From Emticicia sp. 21SJ11W-3 (GTDB taxonomy: Bacteria > Bacteroidota > Bacteroidia > Cytophagales > Spirosomataceae), in NCBI RefSeq assembly GCF_024138715.1, contig NZ_CP092074.1, positions 3,782,001-3,846,000 of the forward strand: a stretch of DNA of 64,000 bases, in the 5' to 3' direction. The number at the start of each line of letters is the position of its first letter. The first letter of the stretch is position 1. A program made the position numbers and the translations under genes. Shown in pieces: positions 1 to 8,483 of the stretch. The notes below the pieces were generated by a model. That model did not search any database, was not told the DNA's origin, and worked only from the letters and a program-made list of their open reading frames with translations.

Positions 1-365
1 AGCTCTACGTACAAGTGCCGATAAAGCTGGCTTATAAATTAAGCCTGAAACCTGGTATGCGCTTGTTTGTTAATGGCGGCTACTATGCTGCTTACGGAGC
101 TGGCGGAAACGATAAACTGAAAAGCCAATATATAGGAATTGACAAACCCGAGGAGACGCAAACCCGTAAAACTTTTGAGTATTCAGTCATCAATAGATTT
201 GATCATGGCATAAGCACCGGATTCGGTATCGAATACTGGGATTGGACTGTTGGAGTAAATTACGAATCAGGATTGAGAGACCTGCAATATAAGTACATGG
301 CAGGCCCGGATGTATATAGCTATAAGAACCGTAATGTTTCTTTTACGATTGGGTATCGATTATAG
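1..365 (+). CDS. Outer-membrane beta-barrel protein, C-terminal part
   Basis: The reading frame is open from the left edge of the window (frame starting at base 3) and ends at a TAG at 363-365, so only the last ~121 residues are present. A GTG at 15 could be read as a start, but the upstream residues continue the same strand pattern, so the gene is almost certainly truncated by the window edge. The fragment alternates polar and hydrophobic residues, is rich in Gly/Tyr turns (for example GGYYAAYGAGG), and ends in a short aromatic strand (FTIGYRL), as expected for a terminal beta strand recognised by the Bam machinery. This matches the small PorT-like/OmpA-like barrels common in Bacteroidota. 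The ligand or function cannot be told from the fragment. Confidence 0.7.
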   Translation, partial: LYVQVPIKLAYKLSLKPGMRLFVNGGYYAAYGAGGNDKLKSQYIGIDKPEETQTRKTFEYSVINRFDHGISTGFGIEYWDWTVGVNYESGLRDLQYKYMAGPDVYSYKNRNVSFTIGYRL

Positions 366-475
366 GAAATGTTAAATTTTATTAATTTCATAAATACCTT
401 ACAACCATTTTGCAATTTGAAGCATCATTGGTATAAAGGTTCTCTAACTCTTTTACAAAATTTCTCATACAAATC

Positions 476-988
476 ATGAAAAAAACGCTCATTGGTTTTG
501 GCATTCTTTCGCTGCTTTATTTAAGCTCATGTAAGACCTCGGCCGATGAGGTACCGGCTTTGAACCGCGTTAAGGCAGAATCAATTCTCGATTTTGACTG
601 CGTCCGCAACTCAGCCGATGTGCCATTAACCATTGCAGATGCTAAAAAAGGAATTTATGGCGAATGGCAGCTGAAAGGTACCATTTTATATGCTCCGCTG
701 CCAGAAGACCTACCTGATATAAGACTAAAAATATCAGAAAAAAGTACCGGCAAACAACTGGTTGAGATATTTGAAAATGGCAAACTGGCCAAAACCATGA
801 CCTTCGACTTTACACAAGGGCAAGTAGATAAGCTATATTGGGTAACCCTTAAACCAGACTTTGAAACCTTTGCCGATGGTAGCTATAACTACATCAGAGG
901 TACTATCAGACTTTGCCCAACAGAACTGATGATTGATAACGGCATGGCCTTTGATGCGCCTGCGTATCTTTACAGAAAAATAAAATAA
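476..988 (+). CDS. Small hypothetical lipoprotein
   Basis: 170 aa. The first 19 residues form a lysine-start, hydrophobic signal ending in LSSC, a good lipobox, so the mature protein would be a lipid-anchored envelope protein. The rest looks like a compact beta-sandwich of about 150 residues, with no metal or catalytic motif I can identify. A motif around residues 55-80 (YGEWQLKGT, then LPDIRLKI) hints at a small calycin-like or META-like fold, but this is only impression. It lies 110 bp downstream of the barrel gene on the same strand and is followed by a hairpin terminator, so the two may be co-transcribed. Function unknown. Confidence 0.75.
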   Translation: MKKTLIGFGILSLLYLSSCKTSADEVPALNRVKAESILDFDCVRNSADVPLTIADAKKGIYGEWQLKGTILYAPLPEDLPDIRLKISEKSTGKQLVEIFENGKLAKTMTFDFTQGQVDKLYWVTLKPDFETFADGSYNYIRGTIRLCPTELMIDNGMAFDAPAYLYRKIK

Positions 989-1022
989 GTAAAAAATATT
1001 GTACTAATCTATTATAAATCGG

Positions 1023-1052
1023 GGGATGTTTCTGTTACAGAAACTCCCTTTT
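1023..1052 (+). terminator. Intrinsic terminator after the lipoprotein gene
   Basis: GTTTCTG (1028-1034) and CAGAAAC (1038-1044) form a perfect 7-bp stem with a TTA loop. It is extended by GGG/CCC after a small bulge and followed by TTTT. It sits 35 bp after the lipoprotein stop and just before the convergent GH95-like gene end. Confidence 0.65.
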
Positions 1053-1057
1053 GGTAT

Positions 1058-3337
1058 TTATTCGTAACCATTTCTTACCACTATTTCTCCGCCTTTTGCA
1101 AAGTTCAGTTCCATCATATTACCTGGCAGTGTTTTAACCGCCACACCCTTGCGGGTCTGAAAATAATGGGTTTTAAAAGGTAACTTTAATAGGGCTTTAC
1201 CACCTTTTTCAGCTACTATTTTAATGGCATCTACCTGCCCGGCTTCCTTACTTGCACTCACCAGAAATGCCCCTTCTGCCCTTAGCTGTTCAAAACTTAC
1301 TTGCTGCCAGCCATTGGGTATGGCCGGAAAAACCTCAATAAAACCTGCGTAGCTATGTAGCAGCATTTCCTGCACACCGGCTGCAAATGCAAAGTTACCT
1401 TCTAAGGTAAACGGCCTGTAAGTAAAGGTAGACTTACCTGTCTTGGTCTGGTCGCCGTTGAGATGAAAAGAATTGATAGAACAAAAAGCAGTAGCAAAGT
1501 CTTTTAAAGCCCTGGCGGCTCCTTCTCCGTCTTTGGCTCTGGTTTTAAGACTGCCCAGCCATGCGTAAGAATAACCACACCACAAACCGGGGCCTGTCTT
1601 TTCAAGCAGTTGTATGGTGTTTTTGATTATGGTTTGCTCTTTTACACCATTTTCCCAGCGGATTTCGCTCAATGGATGAATGGCCATCAAATGAGAAAAA
1701 TGCCTGTGCGACTGATTATAGGGCAAATTTCGGGCAAACTTCAACTCATTATTTTCGCTCAGATAATAATCAGAAAACTCCGCGTGAATCTGTTCATAAT
1801 GCCTGGCCTCGGCAGTTAGTTTCAATTCTTTGGCCAGCTCTGCCGCTTTGGCAAAAACATATTTCATCAGGGCAAGGTCATAATTGGTATTTTCGCTGAA
1901 CCAGGACCCTCTGCTATTTTCATTAATCTCCGGGCTGGTGCTTAGTGGTAATTGCCTTTTACCGGCTGCATCTTTATAGGTGATTTGTTCCAGATGCCGC
2001 GCTACCTCTTTAAACCACGGATACGCCCGCTTTTCAAGAAAAGCCCTGTCCATGCTGTACCGCCATTGCAGATAGTAATGCTGTGCCAGCCATGAAGAAA
2101 CCGTAGGCGATAGAGAATACTGAATCCAGCCGCCCATTTCTTCACCGGTTAGAGTGGTTACACCCGGCACATTGAGGCCATCTGTACCAAAAAACCATTG
2201 CGTGTACTTTTTATATTGCGCTCTGTTCTGGTCAAGGTGATTCAGATACCCCATTGCTTCATCGAGGTGGTTGCCGCTATAGGCAGGCCAGTAACTTAGC
2301 TGGGTGTTGAGGTCATGATGAAAATCACCCTTCCAGGGTGGTAAACGGCCATTGTCGGCTGTCCATGCCGCTTGTAAAGAAACAGGCGGCGTGTTGGCGC
2401 GCGCCACGCTCCCGAACTTGTATTGTTCAAGGTACCATTGTTTTTCAAGAACTGAGTCAGGCAGGCTGATAGACGACCTGCCCCAGAAGTTCTTCCACCA
2501 GGCCTGATGACTGGCAAACGATGCCTTATAGGGTTGCACAACAGACAACAGCCTTACTGCTTTTACCTTGGGCTTCTGCGGATAATGCGCCGAAATGGCC
2601 CACCGGCCTTCTACCACACTTGCTGAAACCTTTTGCCATTGTACACATACCTGATAACTGAACCCGCCCCAACCTTCTTGCTCATATACAAATGACTGGC
2701 GGTGTGCCAATACTTTTCCCTGTTTATAGCCCAGCCGCGCCAGGTCATCACCTGCCACTGAGCCACCGGCATTTTTATCTATTTCGCCTTCATATTCAGG
2801 CGCCAGAAGCTGCATACTGAAACCTTTCAGGTTCTCAAATCTGAAATACCCTACGGGTTTAGAGGCATGTACAAAAGAGGTAAGCCTTGTGCCGCTTTCC
2901 CATTCAATTTCTGCTTCGGCTTTTTCAATGTTCAGGGCAGCGCGCTTTACATCTCCCCAGCCGGTCATGTCAAATTCAAGGGCTGCACCGGGCAGTTTGC
3001 TTGGGGCGGGTTCGCTCTCGTAGGGTTCATCACCAATTTTTTGTATGGCCTTCAGGTTGTCTTTCAACACCTGTTCTTTTACCCAGGCGTAATTAAAACC
3101 GGGTGTATGCAGGTCTTTCATGGGGCGTAAATCCCATAATTCGGCATGGTCGAGCGAAAACCGTAACCTATTCCCTTTCTGCCAGATTAATTCTCCTATC
3201 AAGCCATTGCCTAGCGGCAGCCCCTCATCCCACCGCTTTGGTAATTGAGTAAACTGCAAGCCAATGGCGTTTTCAGAAATCTGCGCCAGGGTGCTGATTG
3301 AAATACATAACAGGGCAATAAACAGAGATAACCGCAT
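1058..3337 (-). CDS. Secreted GH95-like glycoside hydrolase (alpha-L-fucosidase/galactosidase type)
   Basis: 759 aa from the ATG at 3337. An in-frame start ten codons further upstream (3367) exists, but the internal Met gives a clean signal peptide (MRLSLFIALL...TLAQ). The N-terminal region has the GH95 signature around LPLGNGLIGELIW and a DHAELW strand. The middle has an (alpha/alpha)6 barrel with NTQLSYWPA, corresponding to the catalytic Asn region, and STSPEINE. The C-terminus carries the final beta domain. GH95 enzymes remove alpha-1,2-L-fucose or related sugars. Oddity: the usual D-G-N-F-G segment with the proposed catalytic-base Asp reads L-E-G-N-F here, so chemistry or specificity may differ. 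It has no SusCD partner nearby. Family assignment is fairly sure, substrate is not. Confidence 0.8.
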   Translation of the reverse strand: MRLSLFIALLCISISTLAQISENAIGLQFTQLPKRWDEGLPLGNGLIGELIWQKGNRLRFSLDHAELWDLRPMKDLHTPGFNYAWVKEQVLKDNLKAIQKIGDEPYESEPAPSKLPGAALEFDMTGWGDVKRAALNIEKAEAEIEWESGTRLTSFVHASKPVGYFRFENLKGFSMQLLAPEYEGEIDKNAGGSVAGDDLARLGYKQGKVLAHRQSFVYEQEGWGGFSYQVCVQWQKVSASVVEGRWAISAHYPQKPKVKAVRLLSVVQPYKASFASHQAWWKNFWGRSSISLPDSVLEKQWYLEQYKFGSVARANTPPVSLQAAWTADNGRLPPWKGDFHHDLNTQLSYWPAYSGNHLDEAMGYLNHLDQNRAQYKKYTQWFFGTDGLNVPGVTTLTGEEMGGWIQYSLSPTVSSWLAQHYYLQWRYSMDRAFLEKRAYPWFKEVARHLEQITYKDAAGKRQLPLSTSPEINENSRGSWFSENTNYDLALMKYVFAKAAELAKELKLTAEARHYEQIHAEFSDYYLSENNELKFARNLPYNQSHRHFSHLMAIHPLSEIRWENGVKEQTIIKNTIQLLEKTGPGLWCGYSYAWLGSLKTRAKDGEGAARALKDFATAFCSINSFHLNGDQTKTGKSTFTYRPFTLEGNFAFAAGVQEMLLHSYAGFIEVFPAIPNGWQQVSFEQLRAEGAFLVSASKEAGQVDAIKIVAEKGGKALLKLPFKTHYFQTRKGVAVKTLPGNMMELNFAKGGEIVVRNGYE

Positions 3338-3538
3338 TGGATTTATGTTTAATTGAAGAGCAACCAATTGAATAAATACAACTACTAATTAAATTGAGCA
3401 ACTAACTTGCATTTAACTACCTACATAAGTCGGTAAGACTTGTAAAAAAACCTTCGTTTTGCTAACTGATGAACTCTACGGCGAACCGTTTCAAGCATTG
3501 AATTGCAGATAATTTCTTTTCTAATACCATATAGAATA

Positions 3539-5680
3539 TCAGGGCAACGCAAAAGCCACATACTTATCGCCCGATTTACTTTTCAGTTTGCCGCCGCCAC
3601 AAGCTATTACTACGTATTGTTTGCCATTAACTGCATAAACACTGGGCGATGCGTATCCGGCAGCAGGTAGTTTGGTTTGCCACAATACTTTGCCTGTCTG
3701 GCGGTCAAATGCCCTGAACTGCTCATCTTTTGAAGCCGCAATGAACAGCAATCCTCCGGCAGTTACTGCTGCACCACCGTAGTTATCAGTACCGGTAGGC
3801 GGTATGCCTTTAGCGGTTAGTTCGGGGTATTCGCCCAAAGGCACCTGCCAAAGGCGTTTGCCAGTGTTCATGTTTATGGCTGTCAGTGTTCCCCACGGAG
3901 GTGTACTTACAGGATATCCGTTGGTATCATACCAGCGATTATACCCTGTATGGGTATAGGCCACGGTTGACAGCCCCGATTTTGCGGAACTTTGAGAACT
4001 GGAATTTTTACCGCTCAGATAATCTATAATGGCTTTTTTGTCGGTCTCTTTTATCTGGGTAAAGGCAGGCATCATTCCTCTGCCCTTGGCCAGAATCTGC
4101 AGAATACCCTCATTCGTGTACCTGGTTGTTACACCCAGTAAACCCGGTATGGTTCCGTCATGATTCCCTTCGCGGTCGGTGCCGTGGCAGGCAGCGCAAT
4201 AGGTCTGGTATAATTGTTTTCCTGACACCGCGGCCTTACCGCTTGCAGAATGAGGGGAGTCTATCAATGAGCTGAAAACCGGATTTTCTTTGGCCGGCAC
4301 ATACAGAATACTGTTTTCGTCTACCGATGCCCCACCCCATTGCGCCCCACCATCACTGCCCGGAAAAAAGAGTGTTCTCTCTCTGCCCAAAGGAATAAAG
4401 GGGCTGCCGGTTTTAGATTTTTTCAAGGTTTCAATAATTTCTTCTTTGTTTGATGCAAAGCTGTTTACATCATCAACAGTAAACTGCTGCCTGGTAAAAG
4501 GTTCGGGTAACAAAGGTATGGGTTGTGTTTTGGAGGCCAACTCGCCCGGGATATCAGAGGCCGGAAAAGGCTTCTCTTCAATCGGGAAAACAGGCTTACC
4601 TGTTACGCGGTCAAATACAAACGTAAAACCCTGCTTACTTACTACCGACACCACATCTGTCTTTTTGCCATTCAGGGTAATAGTAAACAAATTAGGCGGA
4701 GCTGGAATATCTCTGTCCCAGATATCATGATGCACCGTTTGAAAATGCCATAGCCGTTTTCCGGTACTGGCGTTCACGGCAATCAGGCAATTGGCAAACA
4801 GGTTATCACCTTTTCGGTTTCCACCGTAAAAATCAAAAGCTGCCGAACCCGTCGGTATATATACTATCCCGCGTTTCTGGTCAACAGCCATGCCCATCCA
4901 GCTATTGGCGCCGCCTACGTTTTTGTAATTCTCTTTTTCCCAGGTATTATATCCGTATTCACCCGGACGGGGTATGGTTCTGAATGTCCAGATTAATCGC
5001 CCGGATATCACATCATAAGCTCTTACATCGCCCAGCAGAGCCGTGGCACTTTCAGAGACCCTTGTGCCCACTATCAGCACGTTTTTATAAACCGAGGGCG
5101 GTGTGTTGGCCACCACGTAATCATCAGCGCCGGGTCGTTCAATCCCTTCTTTCAGATTGATTTTCCCGCCCGTGCCAAAAGTTGATACAGGCTTGCCGTC
5201 GGCGGCATTCAAAGCATACATCAAAGCGCCGTAGGCAAAGAAAATACGGGCTTCTTTGCCGTCTGACCAATAAGTTACCCCACGGCTGGTCATGTTAAAG
5301 GTATCATCATTCAGGCGTGTCTTCCAGATTTCTCTTCCGGTGGCGGCATCAACCGCAAAAGCCTGCGCCCCCGCCGAAACCCCATACAATATCCCTTTAA
5401 TAACAATCGGGTTACACTGCATCTGGGTGGTATTTTTCAGGGTGTCTGCCCCGCCTGAGGCATACGCCCAGGCTACTTTTAGTTTTTTTACGTTTTCGGT
5501 GTTAATCTGGGTAAGAGAAGAAAAATGATTTTTGTCGGGCCCGCCGTTGTACTCCGTCCAGTCGGTATCAGGCACAGCATCCGGAGTTGCATGAAGCATC
5601 AGGGCTACTATGCCCGGTAGAACCATAAGCAGGCGGACAGGCACCAAAAGCCTTTTGTAAAGGTGAGGATTTCGTTTCAT
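3539..5680 (-). CDS. Secreted PQQ-dependent dehydrogenase with embedded cytochrome c domain
   Basis: 713 aa. The N-terminus has a basic start and a hydrophobic segment to about residue 32, so the protein is exported. It then begins with the typical quinoprotein opening (DWTEYNGG) and contains eight-bladed propeller motifs (for example GRLIWTF, GKRLWHFQ, GKVLWQTKLP). A heme-c site CAACH lies near residues 495-499, with a downstream Met ligand candidate in GRGMMPAF, inserted before the last propeller repeats. Known relatives oxidise glucose or other alcohols and pass electrons to the respiratory chain, and the built-in heme should be the electron exit. No pqqABCDE genes are in this window. The substrate is unknown; similarity in layout to membrane-type glucose dehydrogenases is inference. 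Confidence 0.88.
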   Translation of the reverse strand: MKRNPHLYKRLLVPVRLLMVLPGIVALMLHATPDAVPDTDWTEYNGGPDKNHFSSLTQINTENVKKLKVAWAYASGGADTLKNTTQMQCNPIVIKGILYGVSAGAQAFAVDAATGREIWKTRLNDDTFNMTSRGVTYWSDGKEARIFFAYGALMYALNAADGKPVSTFGTGGKINLKEGIERPGADDYVVANTPPSVYKNVLIVGTRVSESATALLGDVRAYDVISGRLIWTFRTIPRPGEYGYNTWEKENYKNVGGANSWMGMAVDQKRGIVYIPTGSAAFDFYGGNRKGDNLFANCLIAVNASTGKRLWHFQTVHHDIWDRDIPAPPNLFTITLNGKKTDVVSVVSKQGFTFVFDRVTGKPVFPIEEKPFPASDIPGELASKTQPIPLLPEPFTRQQFTVDDVNSFASNKEEIIETLKKSKTGSPFIPLGRERTLFFPGSDGGAQWGGASVDENSILYVPAKENPVFSSLIDSPHSASGKAAVSGKQLYQTYCAACHGTDREGNHDGTIPGLLGVTTRYTNEGILQILAKGRGMMPAFTQIKETDKKAIIDYLSGKNSSSQSSAKSGLSTVAYTHTGYNRWYDTNGYPVSTPPWGTLTAINMNTGKRLWQVPLGEYPELTAKGIPPTGTDNYGGAAVTAGGLLFIAASKDEQFRAFDRQTGKVLWQTKLPAAGYASPSVYAVNGKQYVVIACGGGKLKSKSGDKYVAFALP

Positions 5681-6103
5681 TGTTTATAGGGTAAAACCAT
5701 CGGGCATATTGTTTTATACTTTTGCCTTGGTACTGGCAAGAGATTGGCCATAGCGCGATTTTTTTTGAATTGAATAGAGTTCTCAAAAATAATAAAATTT
5801 GAATGAGTTATTACGGCAGATTTAATTTATACTTAACATTCAAAAAAAAGATTCCGAGCAACAAACCAACCCCAACCGCCTGTATTTATGCACTTTACAA
5901 AAAAGACAGGTTATTTTACAGGCAAACCTCTCAACAAAAAAATAAAATTCCCCCGTTTTACAATGGTATCTTTTTTAAGGTATAAAGTATTGTAACTGTA
6001 TGTAAATTCTACAAGCACACGCCATAAAAAAACTATAAGCCATTGGAGAAACTTACATTAAACCACAGAAAATTAAACCAATGGAAATTAAAATCTAAAG
6101 ACT
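5681..6103. other. Divergent intergenic region, 423 bp
   Basis: AT-rich region between the divergent PQQ dehydrogenase and ROK kinase genes. A minus-strand TATTTTTG (5784-5791), matching the Bacteroidota -7 box TAnnTTTG, lies about 105 nt before the dehydrogenase start, but no TTTG at the expected -33 distance is visible. No convincing gene, repeat or RNA was seen. A 60-codon open frame at 5803-5985 has low-complexity coding and is not supported. Confidence 0.35.
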
Positions 6104-6964
6104 ATGAATATAGGGGTTGACTTGGGAGGAACAAAAATTAAAGCCGGTGTCGAAATGAATGGCGCGGTTATTAAGCAGGAAACAATTTTGCTGCAAGACA
6201 AAGATTCTCTTTCTTCCACACTACAACAATTAATTGACCTGATTAAGCCGCTGATGGCTTATTCCGTAAACAGTATCGGCATCGGAGTGCCCTCTGTAGT
6301 AGACACAGAAAAAGGAATAGTTTATGACGTAACCAATATTCCGTCATGGAAAAAGGTAGACTTAAAAGATATTCTTCAGCAAGAATTTAACGTTCCGGTT
6401 TTTGTTAACAATGACGTAAACTGCTTTACGCTGGGCGAAAGCCGCTTCGGGTTGGCTCAGGGTTTTAGCTCAGTAGTTGGCGTTACAACAGGTACGGGTC
6501 TGGGTTCGGGTATTATTATCAATAACCAGTTGTATGTGGGTAATAACTGCGGTGCCGGAGAAATAGGCCTGCTGCCTTATCTGGACCAGAATCTGGAATA
6601 TTACACCAGTAACAATTTCTTTGAGGCCATTCATGGCATAACTGCCCTTGAAGCCAACCATGCTGCAATGGCAGGCAATAAAATAGCCATAGACCTCTGG
6701 GACCAGTTCGGCAAACACTTGGGTACGGCCATTAAAACCATTATGTATGCCTACGACCCCCAGGCTATTGTGCTGGGTGGCTCGCTGTCAAAGGCTTATC
6801 CATTCTTTGAAAAGGGCATGTACCATGCATTGGGCGACTTCTCTTTTCCGGAATCACTCAAACGCCTGAAAATATTTGTTTCACAAGATGAAAACATCTC
6901 ATTACTGGGCGCAGCAGCTTTGATTCCGAACAACTACGACAACGTTTTACTGAAAGACAGATAA
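6104..6964 (+). CDS. ROK-family sugar kinase
   Basis: 286 aa, cytoplasmic. The phosphate-1 motif VDLGGTKIKAG is at residues 4-14. FVNNDVNCF holds the catalytic Asp. GTGLGSGI (phosphate 2) and CGAGEIG follow. ROK kinases phosphorylate glucose, N-acetylglucosamine, mannose or allose. The usual zinc-binding CxCGxxGCxE element is not present: after GAGEIG the protein runs into YLDQNLEYY, a variant also known in the family. The next gene on the strand is a sugar MFS transporter with its own promoter-like sequence, followed by a XylR-like regulator, so the kinase probably acts on the sugar imported by that module. The exact sugar cannot be assigned. Confidence 0.9.
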   Translation: MNIGVDLGGTKIKAGVEMNGAVIKQETILLQDKDSLSSTLQQLIDLIKPLMAYSVNSIGIGVPSVVDTEKGIVYDVTNIPSWKKVDLKDILQQEFNVPVFVNNDVNCFTLGESRFGLAQGFSSVVGVTTGTGLGSGIIINNQLYVGNNCGAGEIGLLPYLDQNLEYYTSNNFFEAIHGITALEANHAAMAGNKIAIDLWDQFGKHLGTAIKTIMYAYDPQAIVLGGSLSKAYPFFEKGMYHALGDFSFPESLKRLKIFVSQDENISLLGAAALIPNNYDNVLLKDR

Positions 6965-7017
6965 CAGAAAAGCGGGCATTGGTTAGCTTATCTGCTCATA
7001 GGTACAGGCATTTGATT

Positions 7018-7047
7018 TTTGTTTTCAAAGGCAAATGCTTACCTTTA
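7018..7047 (+). promoter_or_regulatory. Bacteroidota-type promoter for the MFS transporter
   Basis: TTTG at 7018-7021, an 18-nt spacer, then TACCTTTA at 7040-7047 (7 of 8 to TAnnTTTG). The predicted transcription start near 7054 gives a leader of about 27 nt before the ATG at 7081. Confidence 0.5.
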
Positions 7048-7080
7048 AAAACCACAATTTGACAAACACAAGGCACCCGT

Positions 7081-8334
7081 ATGAAAAGTAAAACATTTAT
7101 TGTAGTTCTGATTCTATTTATATTCTTTGTTATCTCTTTTCTGAGTAATATTCTTGGGGCTATCATACCAGACATCGCCAAGAGTTTCAGCCTCAGCCTC
7201 GGCTGGTCGGGTTTTTTGCCGTTTGCTTTTTTTGTTTCTTATGCCGTTGCTTCTATTCCGTCCGGAATCCTCGTTGAAAAATATCGCGAAAAACGCATTC
7301 TGCTACTGGCGTTTTTTCTGGCCTTTGCAGGTGCTCTTTTGTTTGCCATAAACCCCACTTTTTCGGTAGCGCTTGTTTCTTTGTTTATTATTGGCCTTGG
7401 CATGGCTATGCTACAGGTGGTAATTAACCCGCTTCTAAGAGTTTCGGGCGGTGAAGAAAACTTTGCTTTCAACTCGGTAATGGGCCAGTTGTTTTTTGGT
7501 GGTGCGTCATTCCTGAGCCCTATGCTTTACAGCTATTATGTGCAGAATGTGCACACCAACCCAAATCCTAACTTTATTGTATCAACACTTAATGGCCTTG
7601 TAAGCCCCGATTTAAAGTGGGTATCTGTTTACTGGACCTTCTCCATCATTGCACTTCTGATGGTTATCATTGTCTGGTTTGTTAAATTTCCGGAAGTAGA
7701 ACTGAAAGACGACGAGAGAATAGACACCGGTAAGGCATTTAAAGAGCTGCTGAGTAATAAATATGTGTGGCTGTTTTTTCTGGGCATATTCAGTTATGTA
7801 GGCACCGAGCAGGGAATTGCCAACTGGACATCCAAGTTCTTGCAGATATACCATAATGTAGACCCTACAACGCTTGGGGCGTCAGTTATTTCTTACTTCT
7901 GGGGTCTGCTTACCATCGGTTGCTTTTTAGGGTTGGTTCTTCTGAAATTTATCGACAGCCGCAAGGTTCTTATATTTTTTACGCTTGGTGCCATTATCTC
8001 ATTACTTGCAGGCTTATTCGGCCCACTTGAAGTTGCCCTGTATGCATTCCCGGCAGCCGGATTCTTTGCCTCTGTTATGTGGTCAATTGTGGTCTCTCTT
8101 GCGCTTAATTCGGTGCCGTATCATCATGGCACGTTATCGGGCATTTTATGTACAGGTATTGCCGGTGGAGCCGTTGTACCGGTGATTATCGGTGGCCTGG
8201 GCGAAATATTCGGGCTGCGCTTCGGAATGCTGTTTCTATTGATAACCCTGGGCTATATATTAAGCATTGGTTTCTGGGCCAAACCGCTGGTTACTAATGC
8301 CACAATTAAAAGCTGGAAAGATTTACTTAAATAG
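7081..8334 (+). CDS. MFS sugar transporter, FHS (FucP-like) type
   Basis: 417 aa with about 12 hydrophobic membrane spans. The short N-terminus enters the first helix immediately, and the loop between helices 2 and 3 has the major-facilitator pattern (PSGILVEKYREKR). VVINPLLRVSGGEENFAFN is the conserved segment typical of the fucose:H+ symporter group. The family imports monosaccharides such as fucose, glucose, galactose or mannose with protons. Position between a ROK kinase and a XylR-like regulator supports import of a hexose that is then phosphorylated. Preceded by a good promoter and followed by a hairpin at 8387-8409. Sugar identity not determinable. Confidence 0.9.
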   Translation: MKSKTFIVVLILFIFFVISFLSNILGAIIPDIAKSFSLSLGWSGFLPFAFFVSYAVASIPSGILVEKYREKRILLLAFFLAFAGALLFAINPTFSVALVSLFIIGLGMAMLQVVINPLLRVSGGEENFAFNSVMGQLFFGGASFLSPMLYSYYVQNVHTNPNPNFIVSTLNGLVSPDLKWVSVYWTFSIIALLMVIIVWFVKFPEVELKDDERIDTGKAFKELLSNKYVWLFFLGIFSYVGTEQGIANWTSKFLQIYHNVDPTTLGASVISYFWGLLTIGCFLGLVLLKFIDSRKVLIFFTLGAIISLLAGLFGPLEVALYAFPAAGFFASVMWSIVVSLALNSVPYHHGTLSGILCTGIAGGAVVPVIIGGLGEIFGLRFGMLFLLITLGYILSIGFWAKPLVTNATIKSWKDLLK

Positions 8335-8386
8335 TAAGGGCATTTAACTTTGAAATTATGATTGGTGGATATATTTTTACTATGCC

Positions 8387-8415
8387 AGAGACGCATTTCT
8401 TGCGTCTCTTTAGTT
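8387..8415 (+). terminator. Hairpin after the MFS gene; also a short palindromic repeat copy
   Basis: AGAGACGCA (8387-8395) and TGCGTCTCT (8401-8409) form a perfect 9-bp stem with loop TTTCT, followed by TTAGTTTTT. It can act as a terminator 50 bp after the transporter stop. The same AGACGCA/TGCGTCT arms recur at 37976-37995, so it may be a dispersed palindromic repeat. Confidence 0.6.
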
Positions 8416-8453
8416 TTTAGTAGAGATTGTGCTGATTACCGGAGCAGATACAT

Positions 8454-8461
8454 TAGATTTG
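8454..8461 (+). promoter_or_regulatory. Candidate -7 element for the XylR-like regulator
   Basis: TAGATTTG is an exact match to TAnnTTTG and lies 22 nt before the ATG at 8484. No clear TTTG is found 17-20 nt upstream; the nearest TTG is 24 nt away. Weak support. Confidence 0.3.
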
Positions 8462-8483
8462 TGGATTAGGGAAATTTATTACT

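Noticed and set aside
4290-4730. 146-codon plus-strand frame
   Set aside because: Antisense to the PQQ dehydrogenase with heme and propeller motifs.
5803-5985. 60-codon plus-strand frame upstream of the ROK kinase
   Set aside because: Low-complexity Lys/Asn/Phe content in AT-rich DNA; no sign of coding constraint.
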